Notes: a model not told the origin generated them from the sequence alone. DNA of 64,000 bases from Candidatus Gastranaerophilales bacterium (GCA_900770525.1 CAAHDT010000027.1:62001-126000), one strand, 5' to 3'. Shown: positions 17,325 through 25,324, counted from the stretch's first letter. Numbers and translations: made by a program.

Positions 17325-17864
17325 CTACTTTTTACCTGCTTTACCGGCTTTACGTCTGATGTGTTCGCCTTCATATCTAACACCTTTACCTTTGTAAACT
17401 TCAGGTGGACGTTTAGATCTGATGAAAGCTGCAACATCACCAACTGTTTGTTTGTTAGAACCTTTAACAGTAATTTTTGTATTTGCTTCAACAGCAATTG
17501 TAATACCTGCAGGTGGTTCAACGATAACAGGGTGAGAATAACCCAATGCTAGGTTAAGGTTTTTACCTTCCATGCTAGCACGGTAACCAACACCTTGAAT
17601 TTCCAATTTCTTTTCAAAACCTTCTTTAACACCGTGAACAGCGTTAGCAATAAGGGTTCTGAACAAACCGAACAAAGCATCAGTTTCTCTTGTATCGCCA
17701 ACTTTAGACAAAACGATATGATTGTCTTCCATTTTAACAGCGATTTCCGGACGAACAACAACAGTTTCTTCACCCAAAGGTCCTTTAACTGTAACAACTT
17801 GTCCATCTATTTTAATTTCGACTCCTTGAGGAATCTCAACCGGTTTTTTACCAATACGTGACAT
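17325..17864 (-). CDS. rplF: 50S ribosomal protein L6
   Basis: The 179-residue product has the two-domain L6 pattern, beginning MSRIGKKPVEIP. It contains LIANAVHGVKEGFEKKLEIQ and GVGYRA in the middle and ends with FIRSKRPPEVYKGKGVRYEGEHI and a basic tail. L6 sits near the sarcin-ricin loop and L7/L12 stalk. AAGGAG precedes the start. The 167-base gap to rplR is unusually wide and holds an inverted repeat (17173-17207) close to the rplR start. Confidence 0.98.
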   Translation of the reverse strand: MSRIGKKPVEIPQGVEIKIDGQVVTVKGPLGEETVVVRPEIAVKMEDNHIVLSKVGDTRETDALFGLFRTLIANAVHGVKEGFEKKLEIQGVGYRASMEGKNLNLALGYSHPVIVEPPAGITIAVEANTKITVKGSNKQTVGDVAAFIRSKRPPEVYKGKGVRYEGEHIRRKAGKAGKK

Positions 17865-17895
17865 TTAATTTTCTCCTTATGGTATATTTGTAACT

Positions 17896-17926
17896 TTTTC
17901 GGTTTTTCTACCAATTACACCGAAAA
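17896..17926 (-). other. Inverted repeat in the S8-L6 gap
   Basis: An 8-bp perfect stem, TTTTCGGT (17896-17903) with ACCGAAAA (17919-17926), encloses a 15-base loop. It lies about 30 bases before the rplF start codon and has no terminator-like T run in a position to end transcription. Confidence 0.55.
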
Positions 17927-17944
17927 TCAAAAACTAATATAAAA

Positions 17945-18343
17945 TTAGTATACGTAGCAAAGAACTTCGCCACCGATGTTTTCTTTACGAGCTTTTCTGT
18001 CTGTTAAAAGACCTTTGCTTGTTGAAACAATCGCAATACCCAAACCACCTAAAACTTTAGGAAGGTTTTTAGCTTTACAATAGTTTCTCAAACCAGGTTT
18101 AGAAATTCTTTCCAATTTTGTGATAACAGGTTTTCTTCTTTCGTCATACTTAAGAGTAACAACCAAAACTTTGAATTTACCATCTTCTTTTACTTCATAG
18201 CCATCGATAAAACCTTCTGATTTCAATAGCTTAGCTAATTCAACCTTCAATTTTGAAGAAGGGATTTCAACAGTTTCGTGAGAAACCATGTTAGCGTTTC
18301 TGATTCTAGTTAGCATATCTGCTATAGGATCTGTCATTGACAT
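17945..18343 (-). CDS. rpsH: 30S ribosomal protein S8
   Basis: The 132-residue product carries the S8 start DPIADMLTRIRNANMVSHETVEIP and the C-terminal signature KARKENIGGEVLCYVY. S8 binds the central domain of 16S rRNA and, in E. coli, represses its own operon by binding mRNA. Here it heads a separate three-gene transcript (S8-L6-L18) with its own promoter at 18465-18493 and a leader of about 110 bases, because an unrelated gene separates it from rpsN. Confidence 0.98.
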   Translation of the reverse strand: MSMTDPIADMLTRIRNANMVSHETVEIPSSKLKVELAKLLKSEGFIDGYEVKEDGKFKVLVVTLKYDERRKPVITKLERISKPGLRNYCKAKNLPKVLGGLGIAIVSTSKGLLTDRKARKENIGGEVLCYVY

Positions 18344-18464
18344 AATTTTATTCCTTTACTCTTGCGGACTTACTGAACAATTCAGCAGTATCCATTCTAC
18401 TCGTCACTTATCGAACTAACTTTGCTCCACATAAGGGAGCGTCTTCCGACAGTCTGACAAATTG

Positions 18465-18493
18465 ATAGTAACATAATCCATGCACATTTGCAA
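18465..18493 (-). promoter_or_regulatory. Promoter of the S8-L6-L18 transcript
   Basis: Minus strand: TTGCAA (18493-18488), 17-base spacer, TACTAT (18470-18465). The leader that follows holds two short hairpins: GCTCC..GGAGC near 18434-18450 and CTGAA..TTCAG near 18373-18385. Confidence 0.75.
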
Positions 18494-18574
18494 GATAAAA
18501 ATTACGAAAAATTAACATTTAGTATGGTGCAAAAAGCTGTACCGTTCGAGCTCCAGAATATATTACCCTGTTTG

Positions 18575-19864
18575 TTACTCATAATGAATGTTGCCACTAA
18601 GCAATTCACCGGCTAAATATTCATCAACATAGTTAGCAAAGGTATTAGAATATTCATCTGGTGGAAGATTTCCAGAACGATAAGAGCCATCCTGATTAAA
18701 TGTTAATGTTGTATTATCATCATCATAGTTATATTTTATAGTTATTGAATTGTCATTATTTTTTTCAATTCGAATACCGCCATCATCCAAAACCATTGAA
18801 TGTGATGGTTTCAGAAAGACTATCGCATTCATAGCTCCAGCAACATGACTTTTAAGATAACCATGTTTATTAACATCTACATCATTACTATCTGATGATA
18901 ATATATATGAAGAATACTCTCCTAAAAATTTCTTATTAGCTTCTATTGAATATAAATCGTAAAATTTTTCAGAATCATAAAGCTCTGAACTTTTGGTTTT
19001 ATTTTCGTCTGTATTTACTTCTTCATTCTTGACTTCACTATTTTGTTGAGAAGTAACTTTTGGAGCTTGTACCTGTTCACTTGAAGTTATGTTTTGTGGT
19101 TTTGATTGTACAGATGAGTGATTTGCTTGTTGAACTTGATTTCCAACAGAATCGTTCTTAACTTCAGTTTGAGAAGCATCTAGAGCTTGTTCTCTTTGGT
19201 TTTCATGCTCTTTAGCAGTCTTTTGTGCTTGTGCTTCCTGTTTTACATCATCTAAAGAAATCGTCTTACCATCTCTTTTGAAAACATAGCAATTATCACC
19301 AGCAATATTCATAACTGATACATCTATTCCTTCTGGCATGTCCAACCCACCCAACATGTTTTTAACCTCTTTGTCGCGTTCTTCAACAGTCATCGTCTTA
19401 TTTGAACCCAATATTTGAACCTGCTGACTTTGATTATCTGTTGCAGGCTGTTTAGACTCTAAACTTGCACTGGTTGCATTAGAACTTTGGGAACTAACTA
19501 CATTATTACTATCAGAAGTAAAAGTCTGTTGTTGGACAACTTTTGTATCCGCTTTAGGTGTAACGTCTGTTTTGCCTGTTAAAAGCGCTTTTATTTTATT
19601 CCAAACACCGTCATCGATTTCAACATTTCCTTCATCAACAACAAAATTTGTCCCCCAAGAACTTCTATCTGCCAATTTGTTTATGTCAGTCGTATTATTT
19701 TCAGTAGTATTAAATATACTCTTCTCTTTGGATTGCGCACTATTTACTTCAGTCATTACTTTTTGCCAAGTTTCCAGATTAGAGTGTTTAATATTACCGG
19801 CTCCGATTTTATCTCTAATTGCTTGCGTAAGTCCTTGACCTCTACCAATGTTTATCTGAACCAT
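18575..19864 (-). CDS. Low-complexity protein of unknown function inserted in the ribosomal block
   Basis: This is a 429-residue protein that I do not recognise. The N-terminal 90 residues look folded and may be a family tag (INIGRGQGLTQAIRDKIG near the start, then WQKVMTEVN and a WGTNFVVDEG segment). Residues about 95-310 are low complexity, rich in Q, S, N, T, K and E, with one short ordered stretch (IAGDNCYVFKRDGKTISLDDV) near 200. The C-terminal 125 residues are acidic and probably folded, with many aromatic residues. There is no signal peptide. AAGGAG precedes the ATG by 6 bases. It has its own promoter and lies between rpsN and rpsH, which normally adjoin. Reads like a lineage-specific protein. 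Confidence 0.8.
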   Translation of the reverse strand: MVQINIGRGQGLTQAIRDKIGAGNIKHSNLETWQKVMTEVNSAQSKEKSIFNTTENNTTDINKLADRSSWGTNFVVDEGNVEIDDGVWNKIKALLTGKTDVTPKADTKVVQQQTFTSDSNNVVSSQSSNATSASLESKQPATDNQSQQVQILGSNKTMTVEERDKEVKNMLGGLDMPEGIDVSVMNIAGDNCYVFKRDGKTISLDDVKQEAQAQKTAKEHENQREQALDASQTEVKNDSVGNQVQQANHSSVQSKPQNITSSEQVQAPKVTSQQNSEVKNEEVNTDENKTKSSELYDSEKFYDLYSIEANKKFLGEYSSYILSSDSNDVDVNKHGYLKSHVAGAMNAIVFLKPSHSMVLDDGGIRIEKNNDNSITIKYNYDDDNTTLTFNQDGSYRSGNLPPDEYSNTFANYVDEYLAGELLSGNIHYE

Positions 19865-19910
19865 AGTGCTCTCCTTGCGTTTTTATACTCTCGTATTTAT
19901 ATAAAAACAG

Positions 19911-19920
19911 GCGCCGGCGC
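19911..19920. promoter_or_regulatory. GC-rich palindrome in the leader
   Basis: GCGCCGGCGC is a perfect 10-base palindrome in otherwise AT-rich DNA, about 50 bases before the start of the 429-residue gene. It could be an operator or a hairpin base; the function is unknown. Confidence 0.4.
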
Positions 19921-19948
19921 AATTTTGCACTTATGGCATAGTTCACCT

Positions 19949-19974
19949 CATATCATATCATATCATATCATATA
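19949..19974. repeat. Five tandem copies of CATAT
   Basis: A perfect pentanucleotide repeat (CATAT x5 plus one A) lies at the predicted transcription start of the 429-residue gene. Such short repeats can change length by slippage. Confidence 0.85.
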
Positions 19975-19978
19975 GGGC

Positions 19979-20008
19979 ATTATAACTGGGTTTCAGCCAT
20001 TTTACCAA
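19979..20008 (-). promoter_or_regulatory. Promoter of the 429-residue gene
   Basis: Minus strand: TTGGTA (20008-20003), 18-base spacer, TATAAT (19984-19979). Predicted transcription begins inside the CATAT repeat, giving a leader of about 105 bases. Otherwise the 319-base gap 19865-20183 holds only the rpsN terminator, this promoter, the CATAT repeat and a GC palindrome. Confidence 0.7.
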
Positions 20009-20102
20009 TATTTACATAACTTTACAAATAAAAGCTATTTTTTATCAATTTACAATATTTTTGTAATATTTTGTAATATTAACAGGTAATTTTTCTCACT
20101 AA

Positions 20103-20131
20103 AAAAGACCGGCAAAATACCGGTCTTTTAA
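20103..20131 (-). terminator. Intrinsic terminator after rpsN
   Basis: A 10-bp stem (20103-20112 with 20120-20129) encloses a 7-base loop. T runs follow on the minus strand. It ends the S10-to-S14 transcript before the inserted gene. Confidence 0.88.
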
Positions 20132-20183
20132 AAATATATATGATTTGTACGCTCACGCACAATATTTGTCACCAAAAAGTTCG

Positions 20184-20390
20184 CTACCAGCTTGCTTTTG
20201 TTACACCAGGCAATAAACCTTGGTGAGCCATTTTACGAAGACAAATTCTGCACAAACCGAAGTCTCTGTGATAACCGTGAGGTCTGCCACAAATACTGCA
20301 TCTGTTGTGAAGTCTTACCTTTGGGTATTTTCCCGCAGCAACAAGAGCTTCTCTTTTCAGTTCTTTGTCTATCATCGCTTTCTTAGCCAT
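20184..20390 (-). CDS. rpsN: 30S ribosomal protein S14, zinc-binding type
   Basis: The 68-residue product carries the zinc-type (C+) motif CSICGRPHGYHRDFGLCRIC and the LPGVTKASW ending of the short S14 form. It is slightly longer than the usual 61 residues at its N-terminus. AGGAGA precedes the ATG. S14 helps assemble the 30S head. It is the last gene of the first ribosomal transcript, followed by a terminator. Confidence 0.97.
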   Translation of the reverse strand: MAKKAMIDKELKREALVAAGKYPKVRLHNRCSICGRPHGYHRDFGLCRICLRKMAHQGLLPGVTKASW

Positions 20391-20435
20391 GAATATCTCC
20401 TTTGTTTTGCTTAATTATTTTTTACCAGTACCGAG

Positions 20436-20999
20436 TTATTTGTTTAAGTTCATCCCTTTGAAAGGCATTCCCATTAATCTTAACAATTCTCTTGCTTCAT
20501 CATCAGTTTCAGCTGTTGTAATGATTGAAATGTTCATACCTTTTACTAGATCAACTTCTTCATATGTAATTTCAGGGAACAAAGCTTGTTCTTTCAAACC
20601 TAGGGTGTAGTTACCACGACCATCGAAAGATTTTGCACTGATACCTCTGAAGTCACGAATACGAGGGAACACAACGCAGATTAACTTTTGCAAGAAATCA
20701 TACATTCTTTCGCCTCTAAGTGTTGCCATAGCACCAACAGGCATACCTTCTCTTAACTTATAAGATGCGATAGACTTCTTAGCTTTTGTTACAACACATT
20801 TTTGTCCAGCGATTTTGGTCAATTGAGCTTCAATAGCTTCAGCAATTTTAGAGTTGTGAGATGCTTCACCTACACCCATGTTGATAACAATTTTATCAAG
20901 TTTAGGGATCTGCATTTCGTTCTTATAACCGAATTTTTCCTTTAAAGCCGCTTTGACTTCTTCGTTATATTTTTTTCTTAAACTTTCTGTTTTTGTCAT
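20436..20999 (-). CDS. rplE: 50S ribosomal protein L5
   Basis: The 187-residue product shows the L5 patterns MQIPKLDKIVINMGVGEA, KSIASYKLREGMPVG, ALPRIRDFRG-like VFPRIRDFRGIS and TTAETDDEARELLRLMGMPF. L5 binds 5S rRNA and contacts the head of the 30S subunit. Spacing to L24 (55 bases) and S14 (45 bases) is compatible with one transcript. Confidence 0.98.
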   Translation of the reverse strand: MTKTESLRKKYNEEVKAALKEKFGYKNEMQIPKLDKIVINMGVGEASHNSKIAEAIEAQLTKIAGQKCVVTKAKKSIASYKLREGMPVGAMATLRGERMYDFLQKLICVVFPRIRDFRGISAKSFDGRGNYTLGLKEQALFPEITYEEVDLVKGMNISIITTAETDDEARELLRLMGMPFKGMNLNK

Positions 21000-21054
21000 T
21001 TTCGTATTTCCTTAATTTAGCGAATGTATATGTCTATTCTACCACGAACAAACC

Positions 21055-21393
21055 TTACACATCCAATTGTTCACCACATTTTTTACAAACACGAACTTTT
21101 TTGCCATCTACGACAGCGTGTTTGATCCTTGTCGGTTTTTCGCAAGCCGGACATACAACCATAACGTTTGAAGAATCCAAAGGTGCTTCAAGTTTAATCA
21201 AACCACCTTGAATACCAGCCATTGGTTGAGGCTTTTGAGCCTTAGTAACCATGTTTGCGCCTTCAACAACTACTGTTGAATCTGTCGGATTAGTTTTTTT
21301 AACGTTTCCAATTTTACCTTTATCTTTGCCTGCTGTTACGATAACTCTGTCACCGGTTTTTACATGCAAGCTTTTTTTCTTATTATCTGTCAT
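21055..21393 (-). CDS. rplX: 50S ribosomal protein L24
   Basis: The 112-residue product has the KOW motif HVKTGDRVIVTAGKDKGKIG near the N-terminus and a middle VVVEGANMVTKAQKP segment. The C-terminal third carries a CPACEKPTRI ... CKKCGEQL pair of CxxC motifs, a zinc-ribbon tail seen in many L24 proteins. L24 is an assembly initiator for the 50S subunit. Confidence 0.97.
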   Translation of the reverse strand: MTDNKKKSLHVKTGDRVIVTAGKDKGKIGNVKKTNPTDSTVVVEGANMVTKAQKPQPMAGIQGGLIKLEAPLDSSNVMVVCPACEKPTRIKHAVVDGKKVRVCKKCGEQLDV

Positions 21394-21469
21394 TTTTTTA
21401 TCCTTTATATTTTTGCTTGAACTTTAATCGACCTTTATTCCGGTCACGATTTTTCACTCGAAAAATCAA

Positions 21470-21838
21470 TTAAATAACTTCCGGTGCGAGAGAAACGATT
21501 TTCATGTATCCTTTATCTCTCAATTCACGGGCAACTGGTCCGAAAACACGAGTTCCACGAGGGTTGCCATCTTTATTAATAATAACAGCTGCATTTTCAT
21601 CAAATCTGATTACTGATCCATCAGCACGTTTGATGTCAGCTTTAGTTCTAACAACAACCGCTCTAACTACTTCAGATTTTTTAACAGCCTGATTAGGAGT
21701 TGCGTCTTTTACAGTTGCAACTATTTCATCGCCTACAGCTGCAAATTTTTTATTTGAGCTACCCATAACACGGATACATAATAATTGTTTTGCACCTGTG
21801 TTATCAGCGACTTCAAGTCTAGTTTCTTGTTGTATCAT
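21470..21838 (-). CDS. rplN: 50S ribosomal protein L14
   Basis: The 122-residue product begins MIQQETRLEVADNTGAK and ends with RVFGPVARELRDKGYMKIVSLAPEVI, the L14 signature ends. L14 sits at the subunit interface. The 76-base gap to L24 contains a GATTTTT/AAAAATC hairpin (about 21449-21468). Confidence 0.98.
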   Translation of the reverse strand: MIQQETRLEVADNTGAKQLLCIRVMGSSNKKFAAVGDEIVATVKDATPNQAVKKSEVVRAVVVRTKADIKRADGSVIRFDENAAVIINKDGNPRGTRVFGPVARELRDKGYMKIVSLAPEVI

Positions 21839-21939
21839 TTTTCTTTCCTTTTTCTACTTTCGACCTCTCATTACTCAAGGTAATGTTGTCACTTACTTTT
21901 GCCTGAAATAATCAGACTAATCAATCCGCACGTCAAAAA

Positions 21940-22185
21940 TTAACGAGCTTTTTCTACTACTTCCAACAAAGTCCAACGTTTGTCACCTGACAAAGGTCTT
22001 GATTCAATAATTCTAACTTTGTCACCAACGTTACAAACGTTTTGTTCATCGTGAGCTTTGTAGTTTTTGTTTGATTCAATAATTTTTTTGTATTTCGGAT
22101 GTGGTTCATAATCAGCAACTTTAACAACAATAGTTTTGTCCATTTTGCTGCTTACAACGATTCCTTGTTTTTCTTTCTTAGGCAT
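21940..22185 (-). CDS. rpsQ: 30S ribosomal protein S17
   Basis: The 81-residue product has the S17 patterns GIVVSSKMDKTIVVKV and GDKVRIIESRPLSGDKRW. S17 binds the 5' domain of 16S rRNA. Its start overlaps the end of rpmC by 8 bases, indicating translational coupling. A 101-base gap with a CATTAC/GTAATG hairpin (21869-21885) follows before L14. Confidence 0.98.
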   Translation of the reverse strand: MPKKEKQGIVVSSKMDKTIVVKVADYEPHPKYKKIIESNKNYKAHDEQNVCNVGDKVRIIESRPLSGDKRWTLLEVVEKAR

Positions 22186-22375
22186 TCTGTACCTCTTTTT
22201 CTGTTATTACTGTTTTCGCTTGAGCTATTAAGCGCTTTGTCTTAGACACAAGAGCTGTGTTTTCTAACTTGTGAGTAGAAAGTTTGATTCTGCAATCAAC
22301 TAATTGTTTTTTCCACTCAAGAATTGCACTCTTTAACTCATCTACTGATTTTTCGCGCATTTCACTTAATTTCAT
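22178..22375 (-). CDS. rpmC: 50S ribosomal protein L29
   Basis: The 65-residue product shows the L29 pattern, beginning MKLSEMREKSVDELKSAI, then a long helical hairpin. L29 lies at the peptide exit tunnel near L23 and is part of the trigger-factor/SRP docking site. It overlaps rpsQ by 8 bases. Confidence 0.96.
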   Translation of the reverse strand: MKLSEMREKSVDELKSAILEWKKQLVDCRIKLSTHKLENTALVSKTKRLIAQAKTVITEKEVQNA

Positions 22376-22406
22376 TTTTATTTTTCCTTTTAATATTTTA
22401 CTAAAA

Positions 22407-22486
22407 TTATCGGCTTAAATTCAAAATATAAATATATCTTAAACTTTTTAGAAGGTACGGGAAACCGCATCGCTTCCCGCCGATAA
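22407..22486 (-). other. Structured RNA candidate in the L16-L29 gap
   Basis: In the minus-strand transcript, TTATCGGC (22486-22479) can pair perfectly with GCCGATAA (22414-22407). This closes a region that holds a GGGAA/TTCCC hairpin (22459-22478) in locally GC-rich DNA. It is not followed by a T run. Overall shape: an outer 8-bp stem enclosing an inner hairpin. Confidence 0.6.
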
Positions 22487-22491
22487 CTATC

Positions 22492-22911
22492 TTACGCTTC
22501 TAACTGAGACTTTTCTACAACTTTAACTTTAATAGGAAGTTTTTGTGCTGCAAGTTCCAATGCGTTAACTGCAACATTTCTATCAAAGTATTCAAGTTCG
22601 AAAAGAATTCTGTTTGGTTTAACAACCGCAACCCAGTATTCCAAGTTACCTTTACCAGAACCCATACGAGTTTCAGCTGGTTTTGCTGTAATTGGTTTAT
22701 CTGGGAAGATTTTTATCCAAACGTTACCGCCACGTTTGATTTCACGAGTCATTGCACGACGTGCAGCCTCGATTTGACGGCTGGTAATCCAACCAGGTTC
22801 AACGGCTTGCAATGCATAAGAACCGAATTCAAGTTTTGTACCTCTTGTTTCATGTCCTTTCATTCTGCCTTTCATCATTTTGCGGTATTTAGTTTTTTTA
22901 GGCTGTAACAT
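22492..22911 (-). CDS. rplP: 50S ribosomal protein L16
   Basis: The 139-residue product has the L16 pattern MLQPKKTKYRKMMKGRMKG, GSYALQAVEPGWITSRQIEA and KPAETRMGSGKGNLEYWVAV. L16 lies at the A-site of the 50S subunit. Spacing of 41 bases from rpsC fits one transcript. Confidence 0.98.
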   Translation of the reverse strand: MLQPKKTKYRKMMKGRMKGHETRGTKLEFGSYALQAVEPGWITSRQIEAARRAMTREIKRGGNVWIKIFPDKPITAKPAETRMGSGKGNLEYWVAVVKPNRILFELEYFDRNVAVNALELAAQKLPIKVKVVEKSQLEA

Positions 22912-22952
22912 TTTATTTGCTCCTGTTAATTATTTTTACTTAACTTTAATTA

Positions 22953-23684
22953 TTAGCCTTCAGTTGTTTCGATGGCTCTTCTTCTTGGACGACGAGCGCC
23001 TTTTTCAGAACCTTCTTTACCTGTTTTAGCTTTAATATTTTGATCTGCTTTTTCACCAGGCATTAAGTTTCCTTTGAAAATCCATACCTTAACACCGATT
23101 TTACCCATAATAGTATCTGCTTCAGTGAAACCGTAATCAACATCTGCTCTTAAGGTTTGAAGAGGAATTCTTCCTTCTTTAGCCCATTCTGAACGAGCGA
23201 TTTCAGCACCACCCAAACGTCCTGATACCATAACTTTGATACCTTGAACGCCAGATCTCATTGTACGTTGCATAGCTTGTTTCATTGCTCTTCTGAAAGC
23301 AACACGTTTTTCAAGTTGTTGTGCAATGTTTTCTGCAACTAATTGAGCATCCGCATCAATTCTTGCAACTTCTACAACATTGATGATAACAGGTTTTCCG
23401 ATGAATTTTGAAACTTCTTGTCTTAATTCATCAATACCTTGTCCACCGCGACCTACAACGATACCAGGTTTAGCAGTTACAACAGTGATAGTTGTATTTT
23501 GTGCCTTTCTGGCAATTTTTATTTTTGATACGCCTGCTGCGTATAATTTTTTCTTCACGAATTTTCTGATTTGATCATCTTCCTTAACGCAAACACGGTA
23601 TTCCTTGAACTTTGCATACCAAGTGCTTTCCCAAGGTTTGATGATACCTACTCTAAATCCGGTTGGATGTGTCTTTTGTCCCAT
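22953..23684 (-). CDS. rpsC: 30S ribosomal protein S3
   Basis: The 243-residue product starts MGQKTHPTGFRVGI and carries a KH domain with the VVGRGGQGIDELR loop (about residues 75-87). The family segments LVAENIAQQLEKRVAFRRAM, SGRLGGAEIARSEW and VDYGFTEADTIMGKIGVKVW follow, with a basic tail. S3 lines the mRNA entry channel. Confidence 0.98.
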   Translation of the reverse strand: MGQKTHPTGFRVGIIKPWESTWYAKFKEYRVCVKEDDQIRKFVKKKLYAAGVSKIKIARKAQNTTITVVTAKPGIVVGRGGQGIDELRQEVSKFIGKPVIINVVEVARIDADAQLVAENIAQQLEKRVAFRRAMKQAMQRTMRSGVQGIKVMVSGRLGGAEIARSEWAKEGRIPLQTLRADVDYGFTEADTIMGKIGVKVWIFKGNLMPGEKADQNIKAKTGKEGSEKGARRPRRRAIETTEG

Positions 23685-23708
23685 ATTTTATACCTTTATT
23701 TTTCCTAC

Positions 23709-24044
23709 TTACTTATTATCACTAACTTTTAATGTAAGATGTGACGTACGTTTTAGTCTTTTATAAATTCGACCTTGTGCTCTTGGTTTGCCGCGTCTTA
23801 GAGTTTGGCTTTCATCAGCGTATATTTCAGAAATTTTTAATGTTTCCGGAGATACACCAAATTTTTCCTGAGCGTTAGCAACTGCAGCCTTCAAGTTTTT
23901 TTCTACAACTCTTGCTGCAAAATAAGGCATAAAACGTAACATATCTTGAGCTTCAAGAACTTTTTTGCCGCGAACTTCATTGATAACACGACGTAATTTT
24001 CTTGCTGTCATTTTTATATCTGTTTGTTTTGCTTTAGCTTCCAT
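23709..24044 (-). CDS. rplV: 50S ribosomal protein L22
   Basis: The 111-residue product shows RKLRRVINEVRGKKVLEAQ, an AARVVEKNLKAAVANAQ helix and the tunnel-loop segment RRGKPRAQGRIYKRLKRTSH. L22 extends a loop into the nascent peptide exit tunnel. It is 19 bases downstream of rpsS. Confidence 0.97.
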   Translation of the reverse strand: MEAKAKQTDIKMTARKLRRVINEVRGKKVLEAQDMLRFMPYFAARVVEKNLKAAVANAQEKFGVSPETLKISEIYADESQTLRRGKPRAQGRIYKRLKRTSHLTLKVSDNK

Positions 24045-24063
24045 TTTTATTATTCCTTATAAT

Positions 24064-24345
24064 TTATTTTACTTTTGCAGTTTTGGCTGAACCTGCGTGA
24101 CCTTTAAACAATCTTGTAGGTGCGAATTCACCCAACTTATGTCCAATCATTTGCTCTGTTACATAAACCGGAACATGAGTCTTACCGTTGTGAACGGCGA
24201 TTGTATGACCTAGCATATCAGGTACAATCATTGATGCTCTTGACCAAGTTTTAATTACCTTCTTTTCTGAATTTGCATTCATCTTAGCAACTTTCTTTTG
24301 TAGAGCTTCTTCTACGTATGGACCTTTTTTTAATGAACGTGCCAT
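24064..24345 (-). CDS. rpsS: 30S ribosomal protein S19
   Basis: The 93-residue product begins MARSLKKGPYVEEALQKKV and has the WSRASMIVPDMLGHTIAVHNG and GHKLGEFAPTRLFKGH signatures. S19 lies in the 30S head with S13. AAGGAG precedes the start; the preceding 88-base gap carries two hairpins. Confidence 0.98.
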   Translation of the reverse strand: MARSLKKGPYVEEALQKKVAKMNANSEKKVIKTWSRASMIVPDMLGHTIAVHNGKTHVPVYVTEQMIGHKLGEFAPTRLFKGHAGSAKTAKVK

Positions 24346-24380
24346 TAATATTTTCTCCTTTTGGTTTGTTGTCTTAATTT

Positions 24381-24422
24381 CCGCATTTGAGCGGTTTTGA
24401 GGGAACCTCTGAGGATTCCCTC
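24381..24422 (-). other. Two adjacent hairpins in the L2-S19 gap
   Basis: CCGC/GCGG (24381-24394) and a strong GAGGGAA/TTCCCTC stem (24399-24405 with 24416-24422), the latter with an inner CCTC/GAGG complement. There is no T run after the stems on the minus strand, so they are not intrinsic terminators. Confidence 0.6.
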
Positions 24423-24433
24423 AGGCTCTGGCA

Positions 24434-25264
24434 TTATTTGCCTTTTCTTCTTCTAACAATTAACTTATCAGAAGCTTTACCAGACTTTCTAGTCTTATAA
24501 CCAAGAGCTGGTTTACCCCAAGGTGTTTTAGGGTGTCCGCCAGGACCGGTCTTACCTTCACCACCACCGTGAGGGTGATCGCAAGGGTTCATTGTTACAC
24601 CACGAACAGTTGGCTTGATACCTAAGTAACGTTTTCTACCAGCCTTACCTAATGATAAGTTTTTGAATTCAGAGTTACCAAGAACACCAATTGTTGCCAT
24701 ACATTCTTTTCTTACCATTCTCATTTCAGAAGATGGAAGTTTGATTGTAACATAATTGCCTTCTTTAGCCATTACTTGAGCTGCATTACCTGCGGCTCTA
24801 ACCATAACTCCGCCACGACCAGGGTTAAGTTCAATATTGTGAACCATAGTACCTAACGGAATTAATTCTAGCGGAATAGCGTTTCCTGTTTGAACAGGAG
24901 CTTCCGGACCGCTAACAATAGTATCACCAACATTCAATCCTTCCGGAGTCAAGATATATCTCTTTTCACCATCAGCATAGAATACCAATGAAATTCTTAC
25001 GTTTCTGTTTGGATCATATTCAACTGTTTTTACAACTGCCGGAACTCCAAATTTTTCACGTTTGAAATCGATTACACGGTATGCTCTTTTTACACCGCCA
25101 CCTTTGTGACGACAAGTGATTCTACCTGTATTATTTCTACCTGCTGTTTTCTTAACTTTTTTCAACAGGGATTTTTCTGGAGTTGAAGTAGTGATTTCTT
25201 GGTAATCACTCTTTGTCATACCTCTTTGTCCCGGAGATGTCGGATTAATTTTTCTGATTGCCAT
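24434..25264 (-). CDS. rplB: 50S ribosomal protein L2
   Basis: The 276-residue product starts MAIRKINPTSPGQRGMT and contains GRITCRHKGGGVKRAYRVID, the RNA-binding core and the signature MNPCDHPHGGGEGKTGPGG near the C-terminus. L2 is needed for subunit joining and peptidyl transfer. The ATG at 25264 follows AGGAG; the frame is open 16 codons further upstream without support. Confidence 0.98.
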   Translation of the reverse strand: MAIRKINPTSPGQRGMTKSDYQEITTSTPEKSLLKKVKKTAGRNNTGRITCRHKGGGVKRAYRVIDFKREKFGVPAVVKTVEYDPNRNVRISLVFYADGEKRYILTPEGLNVGDTIVSGPEAPVQTGNAIPLELIPLGTMVHNIELNPGRGGVMVRAAGNAAQVMAKEGNYVTIKLPSSEMRMVRKECMATIGVLGNSEFKNLSLGKAGRKRYLGIKPTVRGVTMNPCDHPHGGGEGKTGPGGHPKTPWGKPALGYKTRKSGKASDKLIVRRRKGK

Positions 25265-25324
25265 TTTTTTCTCCTTTGTTTGGCTTTTGTAATTCTTAGG
25301 GATATATGCCATACCCCCCTTTTT

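Noticed and set aside
19949..19974. CATAT repeats as a CRISPR or iteron array
   Set aside because: Contiguous 5-base units without spacers; a microsatellite, with no cas or rep gene nearby.
24399..24422. Terminator between rplB and rpsS
   Set aside because: Strong stem but no T run on the minus strand, and essential genes of the operon continue beyond it.
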